DNA of 64,000 bases, taken from the NCBI RefSeq assembly GCF_008923185.1, contig NZ_WBMT01000037.1:1-64000 (forward strand), written 5' to 3'. The translations under genes and the position numbers were made by a program. Under the pieces are notes generated by a model. It was not told the origin of the DNA. It saw only the letters and a program-made list of their open reading frames with translations, and did not search any database. This document shows positions 16,984 through 25,903 of this stretch, piece after piece. The DNA is from Actinomadura rudentiformis (GTDB taxonomy: Bacteria; Actinomycetota; Actinomycetes; Streptosporangiales; Streptosporangiaceae). Each line of letters opens with the position of its first letter. Position 1 is the first letter of the stretch.

Positions 16984-17121
16984 AGGCTGTCGCCCGTGGT
17001 TGCCGGAAGTAGAGCGTGTGTAACGCTCCGGGCGCAAGCCCTTCGGGGACCAATGCAGGCCGTTCCTGGTCGGCGCGCCCATGGCGGGAACCCTGGGGGT
17101 AGGTGGTTCGTCGGACTTACC

Positions 17122-18171
17122 ATGCCGGACATGACGACGAACACACCGGATCGAGCACGAACGCGCTTCCCGGGCATCAGCTCCCGGGCCTACGAACACC
17201 CGGCGGACCGCTCGGCGCTGGTGGCGCTCCGGTCCCTGACGGGGTTCGACACAGTCCTCCGCAAGATGTCCGGCCTCTTCAATGAGCGGGCGTTCCGTCT
17301 GATGTTCCTGGGCGGCACCGTGCGGGTCGGCGAGAACCAGTTCCACAATCTGCACGACATGGTCCGGGACGCCTGCTACATCCTCGACCTGCCTGAGGTC
17401 CCCGAGGTGTACGTACGGCAGAGCCCGGAGCCGAACGCGATGGCCCTCGGCTCCGACCGCCCGTTCATCGTCATCAACACGGGGCTGATCGACCTGCTCG
17501 ACGACGAGGAACTGAGGTTCGTCATCGCGCACGAGGTGGGGCACATCCTGTCGGGCCACGCGGTCTACCAGACGATGATGCAGATCCTGCTCTCGCTCGG
17601 GAGCCGGCTGGCCTGGCTGCCACTCGGCAATCTCGGCATCGCGGCGATCATCATCGGGCTGAAGGAGTGGTTCCGGAAGGCCGAGCTGTCCTCCGACCGG
17701 GCCGGGCTGCTGGCCGGGCAGGACCTGGACGCCGCCAAGCGCACGATGATGAAGCTGGCCGGCGGCACGCGGCTGCAGGAGATGAGCAGCGAGGCGTTCC
17801 TTGAGCAGGCGCGCGAGTACGACGCGGCGGGCGACGTGCGCGACGGGCTGCTGAAGTTCCTCAACCTGCTGCCGCAGACGCACCCGTACGCGGTGATGCG
17901 CTTCGCCGAGATCGACAAGTGGGCGCACGGCGGCGAGTACGAGCGCATCCTGGCGGGCGACTACCCGCGCCGTGATGACGACGGCAGCGCCTCGGTCACC
18001 GACGAGATCCGGAACGCGGCCAAGTCCTACCGGGAGTCGTGGGAGCAGACGGCCGACCCGTTCATCGGCAAGGTCCGCGACGTCGCCGACGCCGCCGCCT
18101 CGGCCGCCGGCGGGCTCTTCGACCGCTTCGGCAACCGCCGGGACAACGGCCCCACGAACAGCTCCAACTAG
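17122..18171 (+). CDS. M48 family zinc metallopeptidase
   Basis: A 349-residue M48/Ste24-HtpX-like peptidase. The zinc-binding HEVGH motif is at residues 137-141 and the third ligand Glu is in KAELSSDRAGLL (about 188). A hydrophobic hairpin (about 151-181) separates the two and probably sits in the membrane, as in HtpX-like enzymes. The C-terminal ~100 residues are charged and then Ala/Gly-rich. ATG 17122 or 17131 is possible; neither has a clear ribosome site. It likely degrades misfolded membrane or cytosolic proteins. It is divergent from the PaaK-like gene across the repeat cluster. Confidence 0.88.
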   Translation: MPDMTTNTPDRARTRFPGISSRAYEHPADRSALVALRSLTGFDTVLRKMSGLFNERAFRLMFLGGTVRVGENQFHNLHDMVRDACYILDLPEVPEVYVRQSPEPNAMALGSDRPFIVINTGLIDLLDDEELRFVIAHEVGHILSGHAVYQTMMQILLSLGSRLAWLPLGNLGIAAIIIGLKEWFRKAELSSDRAGLLAGQDLDAAKRTMMKLAGGTRLQEMSSEAFLEQAREYDAAGDVRDGLLKFLNLLPQTHPYAVMRFAEIDKWAHGGEYERILAGDYPRRDDDGSASVTDEIRNAAKSYRESWEQTADPFIGKVRDVADAAASAAGGLFDRFGNRRDNGPTNSSN

Positions 18172-18392
18172 AGCCGCCGGCAAGCCGGACGGCCAGCAAG
18201 CCGAGCCGCCGGCAAGCCGGACGGCCGACAAGCTGAGCCGCTAGCGAGCTGGGCGGCCGGCAAACCGAGTGGTCGGCCAACTGGCCACCGGCAAGCTGAG
18301 CCCGTCGGCAGGCCAAGCTGCCAGCAAGCTGAGCTGCCGGCAAGCTGAGCCGTCGGCAAGCTGAGCGGTCGGCGAACTCGGCGGTCGGCAAG
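18172..18392. repeat. Degenerate 16-bp tandem repeat array (minisatellite)
   Basis: Units of the form CTGAGCCGTCGGCAAG follow each other, best preserved at about 18326-18390, with diverged units (GAGCCGCCGGCAAGC) from 18172 on. The 16-bp period is not a multiple of three, so this is non-coding. It fills the space between the peptidase stop and the hairpin terminator. Confidence 0.7.
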
Positions 18393-18396
18393 TCTG

Positions 18397-18430
18397 AGGG
18401 ATCAAGCGCGCAGCCCCGCGCTTGATCCCT
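18397..18430. terminator. Bidirectional hairpin terminator
   Basis: A perfect 14-bp stem (AGGGATCAAGCGCG at 18397-18410 with its complement at 18417-18430) and a 6-nt loop, followed on the plus strand by TTGTTGTT. It separates the convergent M48 peptidase and phosphoesterase genes. Confidence 0.85.
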
Positions 18431-18475
18431 TTGTTGTTCCACCTGGGCCAGCGGCCGCGCAGGGTGCGTCGCGGG

Positions 18476-20245
18476 TTAGAACGGGGCGGGGAGAAGGAGT
18501 TCGACGTTGCGGTCCTTGCGTTCGCCGCGGCGGTCCTCCTCGCGGTCCTGCCAATCGTTCCCCGCGAGCTCGCGCGACAGGGAGGCCAGGCGGACCGGGT
18601 CGCCGATCTTTCCGCCGAACGACTCGGGGCCCGCGGAGTCGAGCACCGTCGCGAAGATCGACAGGGTGCCGTCGCCGTTGTCGGCCAGCTCCACGATGCG
18701 GCTCTGCTGAGGGAAGTCGACGTGCGCCGCCGTGTTGACCTCCCAGAAACCGCCGCTTCCGGAGGTCCGGGCGTGCGGGATGACCTCGTTGACGTGCGTG
18801 TGCCCGTTCACCCACAGCACCACGTTCGGATAGCGCAGGAGCAGGGCCTTCACCTCGTCACCGAGCACCCGGCCGCCGCCGAGCGGGTTGGCCATCGAGT
18901 CGATCGTGTGGTGGCTGAAGAGCACGAACAGACGGTCCTTGACGACCGGGCGCCGTACGACGTTGCCCTTGGCGTCGAAGTAACGGCTGCTGCCCGCCTG
19001 GAGCTGCGCCTCCAGCCAGGCGAACTGGTTCCGGTCGAGCGAGCCTTCCGCATAGCCGTTCGGGTTGACCGTGTCGAGCACCAGGCCGCGCACCAAGCCC
19101 TTGTCGAACGCGTAGTACGCCGTTCCATCACGCAGGTTGGCCTGGGTGAAGCCGTGGCCTCGCAGTGACGTGCTCGTCGTGAAGTGCTCCCGTACGACCT
19201 CGGCACGCGACAACATGCGCCGTTTACGGTCGGGGGTGACCTGGCGGAACAACCCGGTGCCGCCGCTGCCGCGCTGCGTGCTGAGCCGGACGAGCTCGCG
19301 GCCGTCGGCGGTACGGAGCATCCGCGCGAGCTGCTCGGCCTGGGCGTCGCTCGCCGGGGCGCCGATCTTGATGCCGCCGGTGGCGAGCCCGGACAGGAGC
19401 GGGTTGGGCGGCAGGTTGCCCTGCATGAGCCCGTCGTGGTTGCCGAACACCGCGAGCCACGGCGAGTTGAGCCCGGTCGCCTGGAACGGGCGGCGCGCCG
19501 CGTCCAGCAGGCCCCTTACACGCGGGAAGCCGTACTGGGCCAGGGCGACGTCGGGCTTGGCGCCGGGCGGTGGGCCGTCCGGGTGCCAGTAGCGGGTGTC
19601 GTACGCGGCCCAGTCCTGCACACCTTCGAAGCGCCGGAGGTCACCGGAGTCGGGGTGGATCCGCCCGCCGTCGAGCAGGTCGATGATCCAGCGGAGCTCG
19701 TTGTACTGCACGTTGTCGGCGGCGTCGCCGGTGTTGATGGTGAACGCGAGGCCGAGGCCGGTCGCCGGGCCCCGCCCGACGCGGTTGATCGCGCGGACCA
19801 TCGCCTCGGCGACCTGGGTCGTGAGGATCTCCTGCGGCCGCCAGGCGCCCTCGACCGGGAGCACGCTCAGCGCGTCCTTGAAGCGGTCGAGGAACTCGAC
19901 GCGCGCCGGAGACTGCGCGTCGATGATGTGAACGTCGGTCAGATGCCCGAACGCGAGAAGGCCGCGGCGGCGGGCCGCGCGCGTGGGAGCCGCCGTTCCG
20001 CCCAGATCGCGGCGGAGCAGGTGCGGCTCGCCCGGTCCGGCGACGATCTTGCGGTAACCGCCGGCGCCGGGACGGCCGAGGAGCAGCGTGCGTTCGAGCG
20101 TGGTGCCCGCGACCGGACCGCGCAGCCGGGGGGCGGCGGTCGCGGCGGCGGGACGGGCTGGGAAGGCGGTCAAGCCTGCGGACGCGATCCCCGCGCCGAG
20201 GGCGGCGTTCTTCAGAACGCGGCGGCGGCTGATCTCAGCTGTCAC
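18476..20245 (-). CDS. Tat-exported metallophosphoesterase (TIGR03767 family)
   Basis: A 589-residue calcineurin-like phosphoesterase of the actinobacterial TIGR03767 family. The N-terminus has a twin-arginine signal (SRRRVLKNAALG, then a hydrophobic run and AAATA-type cleavage region), so it acts outside the membrane. Metal-binding motifs are present: HLTDVHIIDAQ near 126, GDAADN near 182, FGNHDG near 276, FSHHTIDS and NGHTHVNE in the C-terminal third. The GTG start at 20245 directly precedes the Tat motif. The substrate is unknown. It is a separate unit from proA (126-bp gap). Confidence 0.88.
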   Translation of the reverse strand: MTAEISRRRVLKNAALGAGIASAGLTAFPARPAAATAAPRLRGPVAGTTLERTLLLGRPGAGGYRKIVAGPGEPHLLRRDLGGTAAPTRAARRRGLLAFGHLTDVHIIDAQSPARVEFLDRFKDALSVLPVEGAWRPQEILTTQVAEAMVRAINRVGRGPATGLGLAFTINTGDAADNVQYNELRWIIDLLDGGRIHPDSGDLRRFEGVQDWAAYDTRYWHPDGPPPGAKPDVALAQYGFPRVRGLLDAARRPFQATGLNSPWLAVFGNHDGLMQGNLPPNPLLSGLATGGIKIGAPASDAQAEQLARMLRTADGRELVRLSTQRGSGGTGLFRQVTPDRKRRMLSRAEVVREHFTTSTSLRGHGFTQANLRDGTAYYAFDKGLVRGLVLDTVNPNGYAEGSLDRNQFAWLEAQLQAGSSRYFDAKGNVVRRPVVKDRLFVLFSHHTIDSMANPLGGGRVLGDEVKALLLRYPNVVLWVNGHTHVNEVIPHARTSGSGGFWEVNTAAHVDFPQQSRIVELADNGDGTLSIFATVLDSAGPESFGGKIGDPVRLASLSRELAGNDWQDREEDRRGERKDRNVELLLPAPF

Positions 20246-20371
20246 AGCCGAGATCAGACCACACCGGTCGACGTGACATCAATAGCCAATTTGTCACACG
20301 ATGAGTATCGCCAGGTCGCCGCCGCCATGGCCGGTATCGGCGCTCCCGCCGGTCGAGGCGCTCCGGGTGGT

Positions 20372-21721
20372 TCAGACTCCCTTGAGGTGGCCCTCCCCGA
20401 CGACCACGTACTTGGTGGAGGTCAGTTCCGGAAGGCCCATCGGACCGCGGGCGTGCAGCTTCTGGGTGGAGATGCCGATCTCCGCGCCGAAGCCGAACTC
20501 CTCGCCGTCGGTGAAGCGCGTCGAGGCGTTCACCATGACCGCGGCCGAGTCGACCAGCGCGACGAAGCGCTTGGCGGCGGGCTGGGACGTGGTGACGATG
20601 GCCTCGGTGTGCCCGGAGCCGTACGTGCGGATGTGGGCCACGGCGTCTTCGAGGGTGTCGACCACGCGGGCGGCGATGTCGAGCGAGAGGTATTCGGCGT
20701 ACCAGTCGTCCTCGGTGGCGGTGACGACGTCGTCGCCGTACGAGCGGACACGGTCGTCGCCGTGGACGGTGACGCCCTTGGCGCGGAGGGCCTCCAGCGC
20801 ACGCGGGACGAAGACGTCCGCGATGTCGGTGTGCACGAGGAACGTCTCGGCGGCGTTGCAGACCGAGGGCCGCTGCGTCTTGGAGTTGACGAGGATGTCG
20901 ACGGCGAGGTCCACATCGGCGTCGGCGTCCACGTACACCGCGCAGTTGCCGACCCCGGTCTCGATCACCGGCACGGTCGACTCCTCGACCACCGAGTTGA
21001 TCAGCGAGGCGCCGCCGCGCGGGATGAGCACGTCCACCAGGCCGCGGGCGCGCATGAGGTGCTTGACCGACTCCCGGCTGGTGCCCGGCACGAGCTGGAT
21101 CGCGTCGGGCGGGACGTCCGTTGAGCGCTGTTGGGGTTCGGCGGGGTGGGATGAACGGAGCGCGTCCTGCATGATGCCGACGAGGGCGGTGTTGGAGTCG
21201 AACGCGGAGGACGAACCGCGGAGCATCGCCACGTTCCCGCTCTTGAGGCAGAGGGCGGCGGCGTCGACCGTCACGTTGGGACGGCCTTCGTAGATGATGC
21301 CGACGACGCCGAGGGGCACCCGGATCTGGCGGAGCTCCAGACCGTTGGGCAGGACGTTCCCCCGTACGGTCTCCCCCACCGGGTCGGGCAGGGCCGCCAC
21401 CTGTCGCACGGCGGCGGCGATCGACTCGATGCGCGCGACCGACAGGCTCAGCCGGTCGATCATGTACTCGGACGTGCCGGCCTCGCGTGCCCGCGCCACG
21501 TCGCCCTCGTTCGCCTTGACGATCTCGTCGGCGCGGGCGACGAGCGCGTCGGCGATCGTGTGCAGGGCCGCGTCCTTGGTGGCGCGCGGCAGCGGCGCCA
21601 GCACGGCGGCGGCCTCCTTGGCCCTGTTGGCCACGCGCAGGAAGGCGGCGCGCTCCTCCTCAGCCTGAGCGTTCGGCTCAGTCCGAGGGGTCGACTCCGC
21701 CTGAGCGTTCGACTCACTCAT
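20372..21721 (-). CDS. proA: Gamma-glutamyl phosphate reductase ProA
   Basis: A 449-residue NADPH-dependent dehydrogenase making glutamate-5-semialdehyde, the second step of proline synthesis. The catalytic Cys lies in PSVCNAAETFLVH. Other family stretches are GVVGIIYEGRPNVT, CLKSGNVAMLRGSSSA and FGFGAEIGISTQKLHARGP in pieces. ATG 21721 follows an in-frame GTG. The first ~25 residues are an Asn/Gln/Glu-rich extension with a repeated NAQAE block that is not part of the usual enzyme. It lies 21 bp downstream of proB and is evidently co-transcribed. Confidence 0.96.
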   Translation of the reverse strand: MSESNAQAESTPRTEPNAQAEEERAAFLRVANRAKEAAAVLAPLPRATKDAALHTIADALVARADEIVKANEGDVARAREAGTSEYMIDRLSLSVARIESIAAAVRQVAALPDPVGETVRGNVLPNGLELRQIRVPLGVVGIIYEGRPNVTVDAAALCLKSGNVAMLRGSSSAFDSNTALVGIMQDALRSSHPAEPQQRSTDVPPDAIQLVPGTSRESVKHLMRARGLVDVLIPRGGASLINSVVEESTVPVIETGVGNCAVYVDADADVDLAVDILVNSKTQRPSVCNAAETFLVHTDIADVFVPRALEALRAKGVTVHGDDRVRSYGDDVVTATEDDWYAEYLSLDIAARVVDTLEDAVAHIRTYGSGHTEAIVTTSQPAAKRFVALVDSAAVMVNASTRFTDGEEFGFGAEIGISTQKLHARGPMGLPELTSTKYVVVGEGHLKGV

Positions 21722-21742
21722 CACCGGCTCCCATCCAGGCCG

Positions 21743-22867
21743 TCAGGCCCGTGCCTCTTCGTCGGTTGTCAGGACGACGAGGTCATCACGGTGGATGATC
21801 TCGCGTTCGTATTCGGGGCCCAGTTCGCGGGCCAGCCAGCGGGTGGAGCGGCCCATCAGGTCCGGGATCTCCCCCGCGTCATAGTTCACCAGGCCGCGGG
21901 CGACCACGCGGCCGTCCGTTCCGCAGAGGTCCACGGGGTCGCCGGCGGCGAAGTCGCCCTCCACACCGGTGACCCCGGCGGGAAGGAGAGACTTGCGGCG
22001 CTGCACGATGGCCTCCACCGCGCCCGGGTCCAGCACGATACGCCCCTGGCCGGTGGTGGCGTGGGCCAGCCACAGGTGCCGGGTCGACCGGTGCCGCGTG
22101 TCCGGGTGGAAGTACGTGCCCACGGGCTCGCCGGCGATCGCGGCGGCAGCGGACGCGGCGTTCGTCAGGACGACCGGGATGCCCGCGATGCGAGCCGCCT
22201 CGACCTTGGTGACCATGCCGCCGGTGCCGACCCGGCCGGAGCCGCCCAGCTGGATGCCGCCCAGGTCAGCGGATGTGCGGACCTCGTCGATGCGGCGCGC
22301 ACCGGGCTGGCGCGGGTCGCCGGTGTAGAGCGCGTCCACGTCCGAGAGAAGGATCAGGGCGTCGGCCCGGGTGAGGTGCGCGACGAGAGCTGCGAGCCGG
22401 TCGTTGTCGCCGAACCGGATCTCGTCGGTCGCGACCGCGTCGTTCTCGTTCACGATCGGCAGGACACCGAGGTTGAGCAGCTGCGCCATGCAGCGCTGCG
22501 CGTTGCGGTGGTGAACGCGGCGGATCATGTCGTCGGCGGTGAGCAGTACCTGCGCGACGCCCACCCCGTACCGCGCGAACGACGAGGTGTAGCGCGCCAC
22601 CAGCAGGCCCTGGCCCACGCTCGCCGCAGCCTGCTGGGTCGCCAGGTCCGGTGGCCGCCGGGTCAGCCCGAGCGGCCCGAGCCCGGCGGCGATCGCGCCG
22701 GACGACACGAAGATGATCTCGGTGCCGGTGGCGCGCCGCGCGGCCAGCACGTCCACCAGCGCGTCGATGCGGTCGGCGTCGATCCTGCCCTGCGGGGTGG
22801 TGAGCGACGAGGAGCCCGCCTTCACCACGATGCGCCGGGCGGTGGCGATCGACTTTCGCGCGTTCAT
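21743..22867 (-). CDS. proB: Glutamate 5-kinase ProB with PUA domain
   Basis: A 374-residue kinase, the feedback-regulated first step of proline synthesis. The amino-acid-kinase domain spans about 1-255 (VVKAGSSSLT near residue 15, then ENDAVATDEIRFGDND near 140). The C-terminal ~95 residues (PAGVTGVEGDFAAGD, RGLVNYDAGEI) form the PUA domain found in full-length ProB. ATG at 22867 is preceded by GGGAGAG. It lies directly downstream of obgE and upstream of proA, the standard obg-proB-proA order of actinobacteria. Confidence 0.96.
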   Translation of the reverse strand: MNARKSIATARRIVVKAGSSSLTTPQGRIDADRIDALVDVLAARRATGTEIIFVSSGAIAAGLGPLGLTRRPPDLATQQAAASVGQGLLVARYTSSFARYGVGVAQVLLTADDMIRRVHHRNAQRCMAQLLNLGVLPIVNENDAVATDEIRFGDNDRLAALVAHLTRADALILLSDVDALYTGDPRQPGARRIDEVRTSADLGGIQLGGSGRVGTGGMVTKVEAARIAGIPVVLTNAASAAAAIAGEPVGTYFHPDTRHRSTRHLWLAHATTGQGRIVLDPGAVEAIVQRRKSLLPAGVTGVEGDFAAGDPVDLCGTDGRVVARGLVNYDAGEIPDLMGRSTRWLARELGPEYEREIIHRDDLVVLTTDEEARA

Positions 22868-22974
22868 GCTCTCCCTCGGGGTGCGGAGGCACCGGAATCC
22901 CGGTGCCCGCCGGTCAGCCGGTCGGCCGTTGGCCCGGCGCGGGAAGCCGGGTGCCCGCCGGTCGGCCCATCTGC

Positions 22975-24369
22975 CTATCGGAACCCGTCCAGACGGCGGT
23001 CGGTGCCGCGCGGGCCGGGCGCGGTCTCGCCCGCGACGATCTCCGGCTCCCAGTCGAAGACGATCGACTCGTCGTTGGTGCCGATGAGAACGGTGGCGCC
23101 GGGCTCCGCGCCCGCGTTCGCCAGCGCCTCCTCGACACCGAGCCTGGCCAGCCGGTCGGCGAGGTAGCCCACGGCCTCCTCGTTGTTGAAGTCGGTCTGC
23201 CGCAGCCAGCGGACCGGCTTGGCACCGGTGATCAGGTACGTGTTGTCGCCCACGCTCTTGATCTCGAAGTCCACGCCGCCGATCTCCTTGGGCCGGATGA
23301 CCAGGCGTGTGGGCTCGGGCGCGGGCAGCGAGGCCCGATAGTCCGCGACCATCTCGGCCATGGCGAACGACAGCTCGCGCAGGCCCTCGTGGGCGGCGGC
23401 CGAGACCTCGAAGACCCGCAGGCCGCGCTTCTCGAACTCGGGCCGCACCATCTCGGCGAGCTCCCGCGCGTCCGGCACGTCGATCTTGTTGAGCACCACG
23501 ATGCGCGGCCGGTCCGACAGGGGCCGGTCGCCCAGCACCCGGTCGTACGCCTGCAGCTCCTGTTCGATGACCTCGAAGTCGCTGATCGGGTCACGGCCCG
23601 GCTCCAGCGTCGCGCAGTCGAGGACGTGGGCGAGCGTGGACGAGCGTTCGATGTGCCGCAGGAACTCCAGCCCCAGGCCCTTGCCCTCGCTGGCGCCCTC
23701 GATCAGCCCCGGCACGTCCGCGACCGTGAACGTGGTGTCGCCCGCGCTGACGACGCCCAGATTAGGGATCAAGGTCGTGAACGGATAGTCGGCGATCTTG
23801 GGCTTGGCCGCCGACAACGCCGCGATCAGCGACGACTTGCCCGCACTCGGAAAACCGACCAGCGCCACGTCCGCGACGCTCTTGAGCTCCAGCACGACGT
23901 CGGCCTCGTCACCGGGCTCGCCCAGCAACGCGAAACCGGGCGCCTTGCGCTTGGCCGAGGCGAGCGCCGCGTTCCCCAGGCCACCCGCGCCGCCCTTGGC
24001 GATCACGAACCGGGTGCCCTCGCCCACCAGGTCGGCGAGGATCTCGCCGTCCGGCGCTTTCACCACGGTCCCGTCAGGCACCGGCAGAACGACATCGTCG
24101 CCGTTGGCTCCCGTGCGATGGCTGCCCTGCCCAGGTTTGCCGTTGCCCGCCTTCCGATGGGGCCGCCGGTGATACTCCAGCAGGCTCGCCGCGTTGGAGT
24201 CCACGACCAGCGTCACGTCGCCCCCGCGGCCCCCGTTGGCCCCGTCGGGCCCGCCCAGCGGCTTGAACTTCTCCCGGTGGATCGAGGCGCAGCCATTGCC
24301 TCCGTTGCCCGCGGCGACATGCAGCACCACCCGGTCCACGAACTGGGCACCCTGTGCTCCTGCTGCCAC
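22975..24369 (-). CDS. obgE: Obg family GTPase (CgtA)
   Basis: A 464-residue ribosome-associated GTPase. It has a glycine-rich Obg domain (about 1-158), and a G domain with GFPSAGKSSL (G1), DVPGLIEG (G3) and NKIDVPD (G4). The C-terminal OCT domain is about 350-430, with GGVDFEIKSVGDNTYLITG split over the strand. It acts in 50S maturation and stringent/morphological control. The GTG at 24369 is chosen because GGGAGG precedes it and the Obg domain begins there. A terminator sits between rpmA and this gene, so it probably also has its own expression signal. Confidence 0.96.
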   Translation of the reverse strand: MAAGAQGAQFVDRVVLHVAAGNGGNGCASIHREKFKPLGGPDGANGGRGGDVTLVVDSNAASLLEYHRRPHRKAGNGKPGQGSHRTGANGDDVVLPVPDGTVVKAPDGEILADLVGEGTRFVIAKGGAGGLGNAALASAKRKAPGFALLGEPGDEADVVLELKSVADVALVGFPSAGKSSLIAALSAAKPKIADYPFTTLIPNLGVVSAGDTTFTVADVPGLIEGASEGKGLGLEFLRHIERSSTLAHVLDCATLEPGRDPISDFEVIEQELQAYDRVLGDRPLSDRPRIVVLNKIDVPDARELAEMVRPEFEKRGLRVFEVSAAAHEGLRELSFAMAEMVADYRASLPAPEPTRLVIRPKEIGGVDFEIKSVGDNTYLITGAKPVRWLRQTDFNNEEAVGYLADRLARLGVEEALANAGAEPGATVLIGTNDESIVFDWEPEIVAGETAPGPRGTDRRLDGFR

Positions 24370-24412
24370 GGTTTCCTCCCAAACGCCCCGTTCCGGGGCC
24401 TCAACCAAAACA

Positions 24413-24443
24413 AAAGGGGCGGACCCATCCGGTCCGCCCCTTT
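24413..24443 (-). terminator. Hairpin terminator between rpmA and obgE
   Basis: A 13-bp perfect stem (AAAGGGGCGGACC at 24413-24425 and its complement at 24431-24443) with a 5-nt loop. On the minus strand it is followed by TTTTGTTTTGG, a fair U tract. It would end or attenuate the rplU-rpmA transcript before obgE. Confidence 0.85.
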
Positions 24444-24465
24444 GTCAACGTCTCTGAACGGCGGA

Positions 24466-24723
24466 CTACTCCGCCGGCGGGACGATGCTCACCGCGTTAC
24501 GGCCACGGTAACGGCCGAACTCGACCTTGCCCGCGACCAGCGCGAACAGCGTGTCGTCGCCACCGCGGCCCACGTTGAGGCCGGGGTGGAAGTGCGTGCC
24601 CCGCTGGCGAACGATGATCTCGCCGGCGTTGACGGCCTGGCCGCCGAACCGCTTGACACCAAGGCGCTTGGCATTGGAGTCGCGACCGTTACGGCTGGAC
24701 GATGCACCCTTCTTGTGTGCCAT
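24466..24723 (-). CDS. rpmA: 50S ribosomal protein L27
   Basis: An 85-residue L27, located at the peptidyl transferase centre. It starts MAHKKGASSSRNGRDSN, so there is no Firmicute-type N-terminal prosequence. The family pattern LGVKRFGGQAVNAGEIIVRQ is present in the first half and GDDTLFALVAGKVEF in the second. It starts 14 bp after rplU and is followed by a hairpin terminator. Confidence 0.98.
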   Translation of the reverse strand: MAHKKGASSSRNGRDSNAKRLGVKRFGGQAVNAGEIIVRQRGTHFHPGLNVGRGGDDTLFALVAGKVEFGRYRGRNAVSIVPPAE

Positions 24724-24737
24724 CTCCTACGCCTCCT

Positions 24738-25052
24738 TTACTTCGCAGCCTTGATACCGGTGATCTTGACCTCGGTGTACGGCTGACGGTGACCCATCCG
24801 CCGCTTGTACCCGGTCTTGTTCCGGTAGTGCATGATGTTGATCTTCGGGCCCTTGACCGCGCCGAGGATCTCGGCGGTCACCTCGACCTTGGCCAGGTCG
24901 CCGGGAGAGCTCACGACCTTGTCGCCGTCGACGAACAGCACGGCCGGGAAAACGACCGTGGAGCCGACCTCACCGGCCAGCTTGTCGACGGTGAGCACGT
25001 CGTCGACGGCCACCTTTTCCTGCCTGCCGCCTGCGCGGACAATCGCGTACAC
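24738..25052 (-). CDS. rplU: 50S ribosomal protein L21
   Basis: A 104-residue L21, a 23S-rRNA-binding protein of the large subunit. Conserved pieces are VYAIVRAGGRQEKVAVDDVL at the start and YRNKTGYKRRMGHRQPYTEV near the end. The GTG at 25052 gives the normal length, with GAAGGG upstream. The longer open frame to 25253 has no conserved sequence and would be the 5' leader. It is the first gene of the rplU-rpmA unit. Confidence 0.97.
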   Translation of the reverse strand: MYAIVRAGGRQEKVAVDDVLTVDKLAGEVGSTVVFPAVLFVDGDKVVSSPGDLAKVEVTAEILGAVKGPKINIMHYRNKTGYKRRMGHRQPYTEVKITGIKAAK

Positions 25053-25620
25053 CGCGAAACCCTTCGTCTGCGCGCGCTTCCGGTCTGACCCGGTCCCGCG
25101 CGTGGTCTTCCAGCCCCCGGATGAGGGCCTACCCCCGGCCGGCGCCAAGAGCGGCACGCCAAAGGAGGCTCCTCCGGCGCTCTCTGCTTTGATCCCGCCA
25201 CAGCGGGAGATGCTCACCGAGTCATGCCCGCCGGGGCCTCGGTGGCAAGTCAAACGGCGCGCTCACACGCGCCGAAGCCCAAGAATACCGGATCCCCAAG
25301 CCACAAAGCCAACCAAGCCAGAGAGCACCCCTCAAGAGCGACCCCAAGGGCACGGCCCTCGCTCCGCGAGGCCCACTCCACCGCCCCAGGCCCCAAGAGC
25401 ATGGCCCTCGCTCCGCTCGAACAGCCTTATCGGGCCTCCCGCCCCGAGCCCCGAGCTGGGGGCAAGTCCCCAGACCCCCACCCCTTCAGTGGCCCAACCC
25501 CTCCGCAAGGCCAGTCCGCAAGGCCAGCGAGGCTCGTACAACTTCGTGGACAGCACGGAGACCCGAAACGCAGCAGAGCCCCAGCACACGGCCAAGGCTC
25601 CACGAACTTTGCTACTTAGA
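25053..25620. other. Gene-free leader and intergenic region upstream of rplU
   Basis: About 570 bp without a credible gene. The part next to rplU is probably its mRNA leader (a TATTCT -10-like hexamer lies at 25282-25287 on the minus strand, with no convincing -35). The remainder has C-rich sequence, including a GAGCGGAGCGAG element on the minus strand (25407-25418) and a near copy around 25359. The plus-strand open frame here is compositional. Confidence 0.5.
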
Positions 25621-25809
25621 TCAGACGCTCAGTTCGCCCCGCTTCACGCGGGCGATGAGATCAGCGAAGGTGTCAGCGGGGAGGCTGAGGTGTCCTGCCT
25701 CAGGAGCCTTGCTGTCCCGCACTACAACGGCTGAGGCAAGACGGGCCAACTCGACACAGTCTGTGCCCTGGGTTGTGCCGCTGTGGCTGGATTTGCGCCA
25801 CTTCGTCAT
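25621..25809 (-). CDS. DUF397 domain protein
   Basis: A 62-residue DUF397 protein with the diagnostic WRKSSHSG start, a DCVELA motif and VRDSK. Such genes usually follow a helix-turn-helix/DUF5753 regulator and act as its small partner, some resembling antagonists in development pathways. Here its ATG overlaps the stop of a truncated regulator remnant (ATGA), so the gene kept its place while its partner was destroyed. It may still be expressed from a new promoter or be a passenger. Confidence 0.9.
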   Translation of the reverse strand: MTKWRKSSHSGTTQGTDCVELARLASAVVVRDSKAPEAGHLSLPADTFADLIARVKRGELSV

Positions 25810-25895
25810 TCGTAGATCTCCAACTTGCTAGCGATGATGCGCTGCGAGGAGGCGACGGGCTCGGCCAGCGCCCCGATGCGGTCGTACCTTTTCCC
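25806..25895 (-). pseudogene. 3' remnant of an XRE/DUF5753 regulator
   Basis: The minus-strand frame ending at 25806 reads YDRIGALAEPVASSQRII then ASKLEIYE and stops, which matches the extreme C-terminus of DUF5753 regulators that normally precede DUF397 genes. The stop overlaps the DUF397 ATG as in intact pairs. Upstream (from about 25896) homology ends, and the HTH domain is absent. Confidence 0.65.
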
Positions 25896-25903
25896 GTACT
25901 TGC

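Noticed and set aside
15526..18231. 901-codon frame extending the PaaK-like gene
   Set aside because: Sequence beyond 16818 is antisense to the M48 peptidase and has no family match; a ribosome site marks 16818.
24738..25253. N-terminally extended L21
   Set aside because: The conserved L21 sequence begins at 25052 and the extra residues have no counterpart in the family; the region is the mRNA leader.
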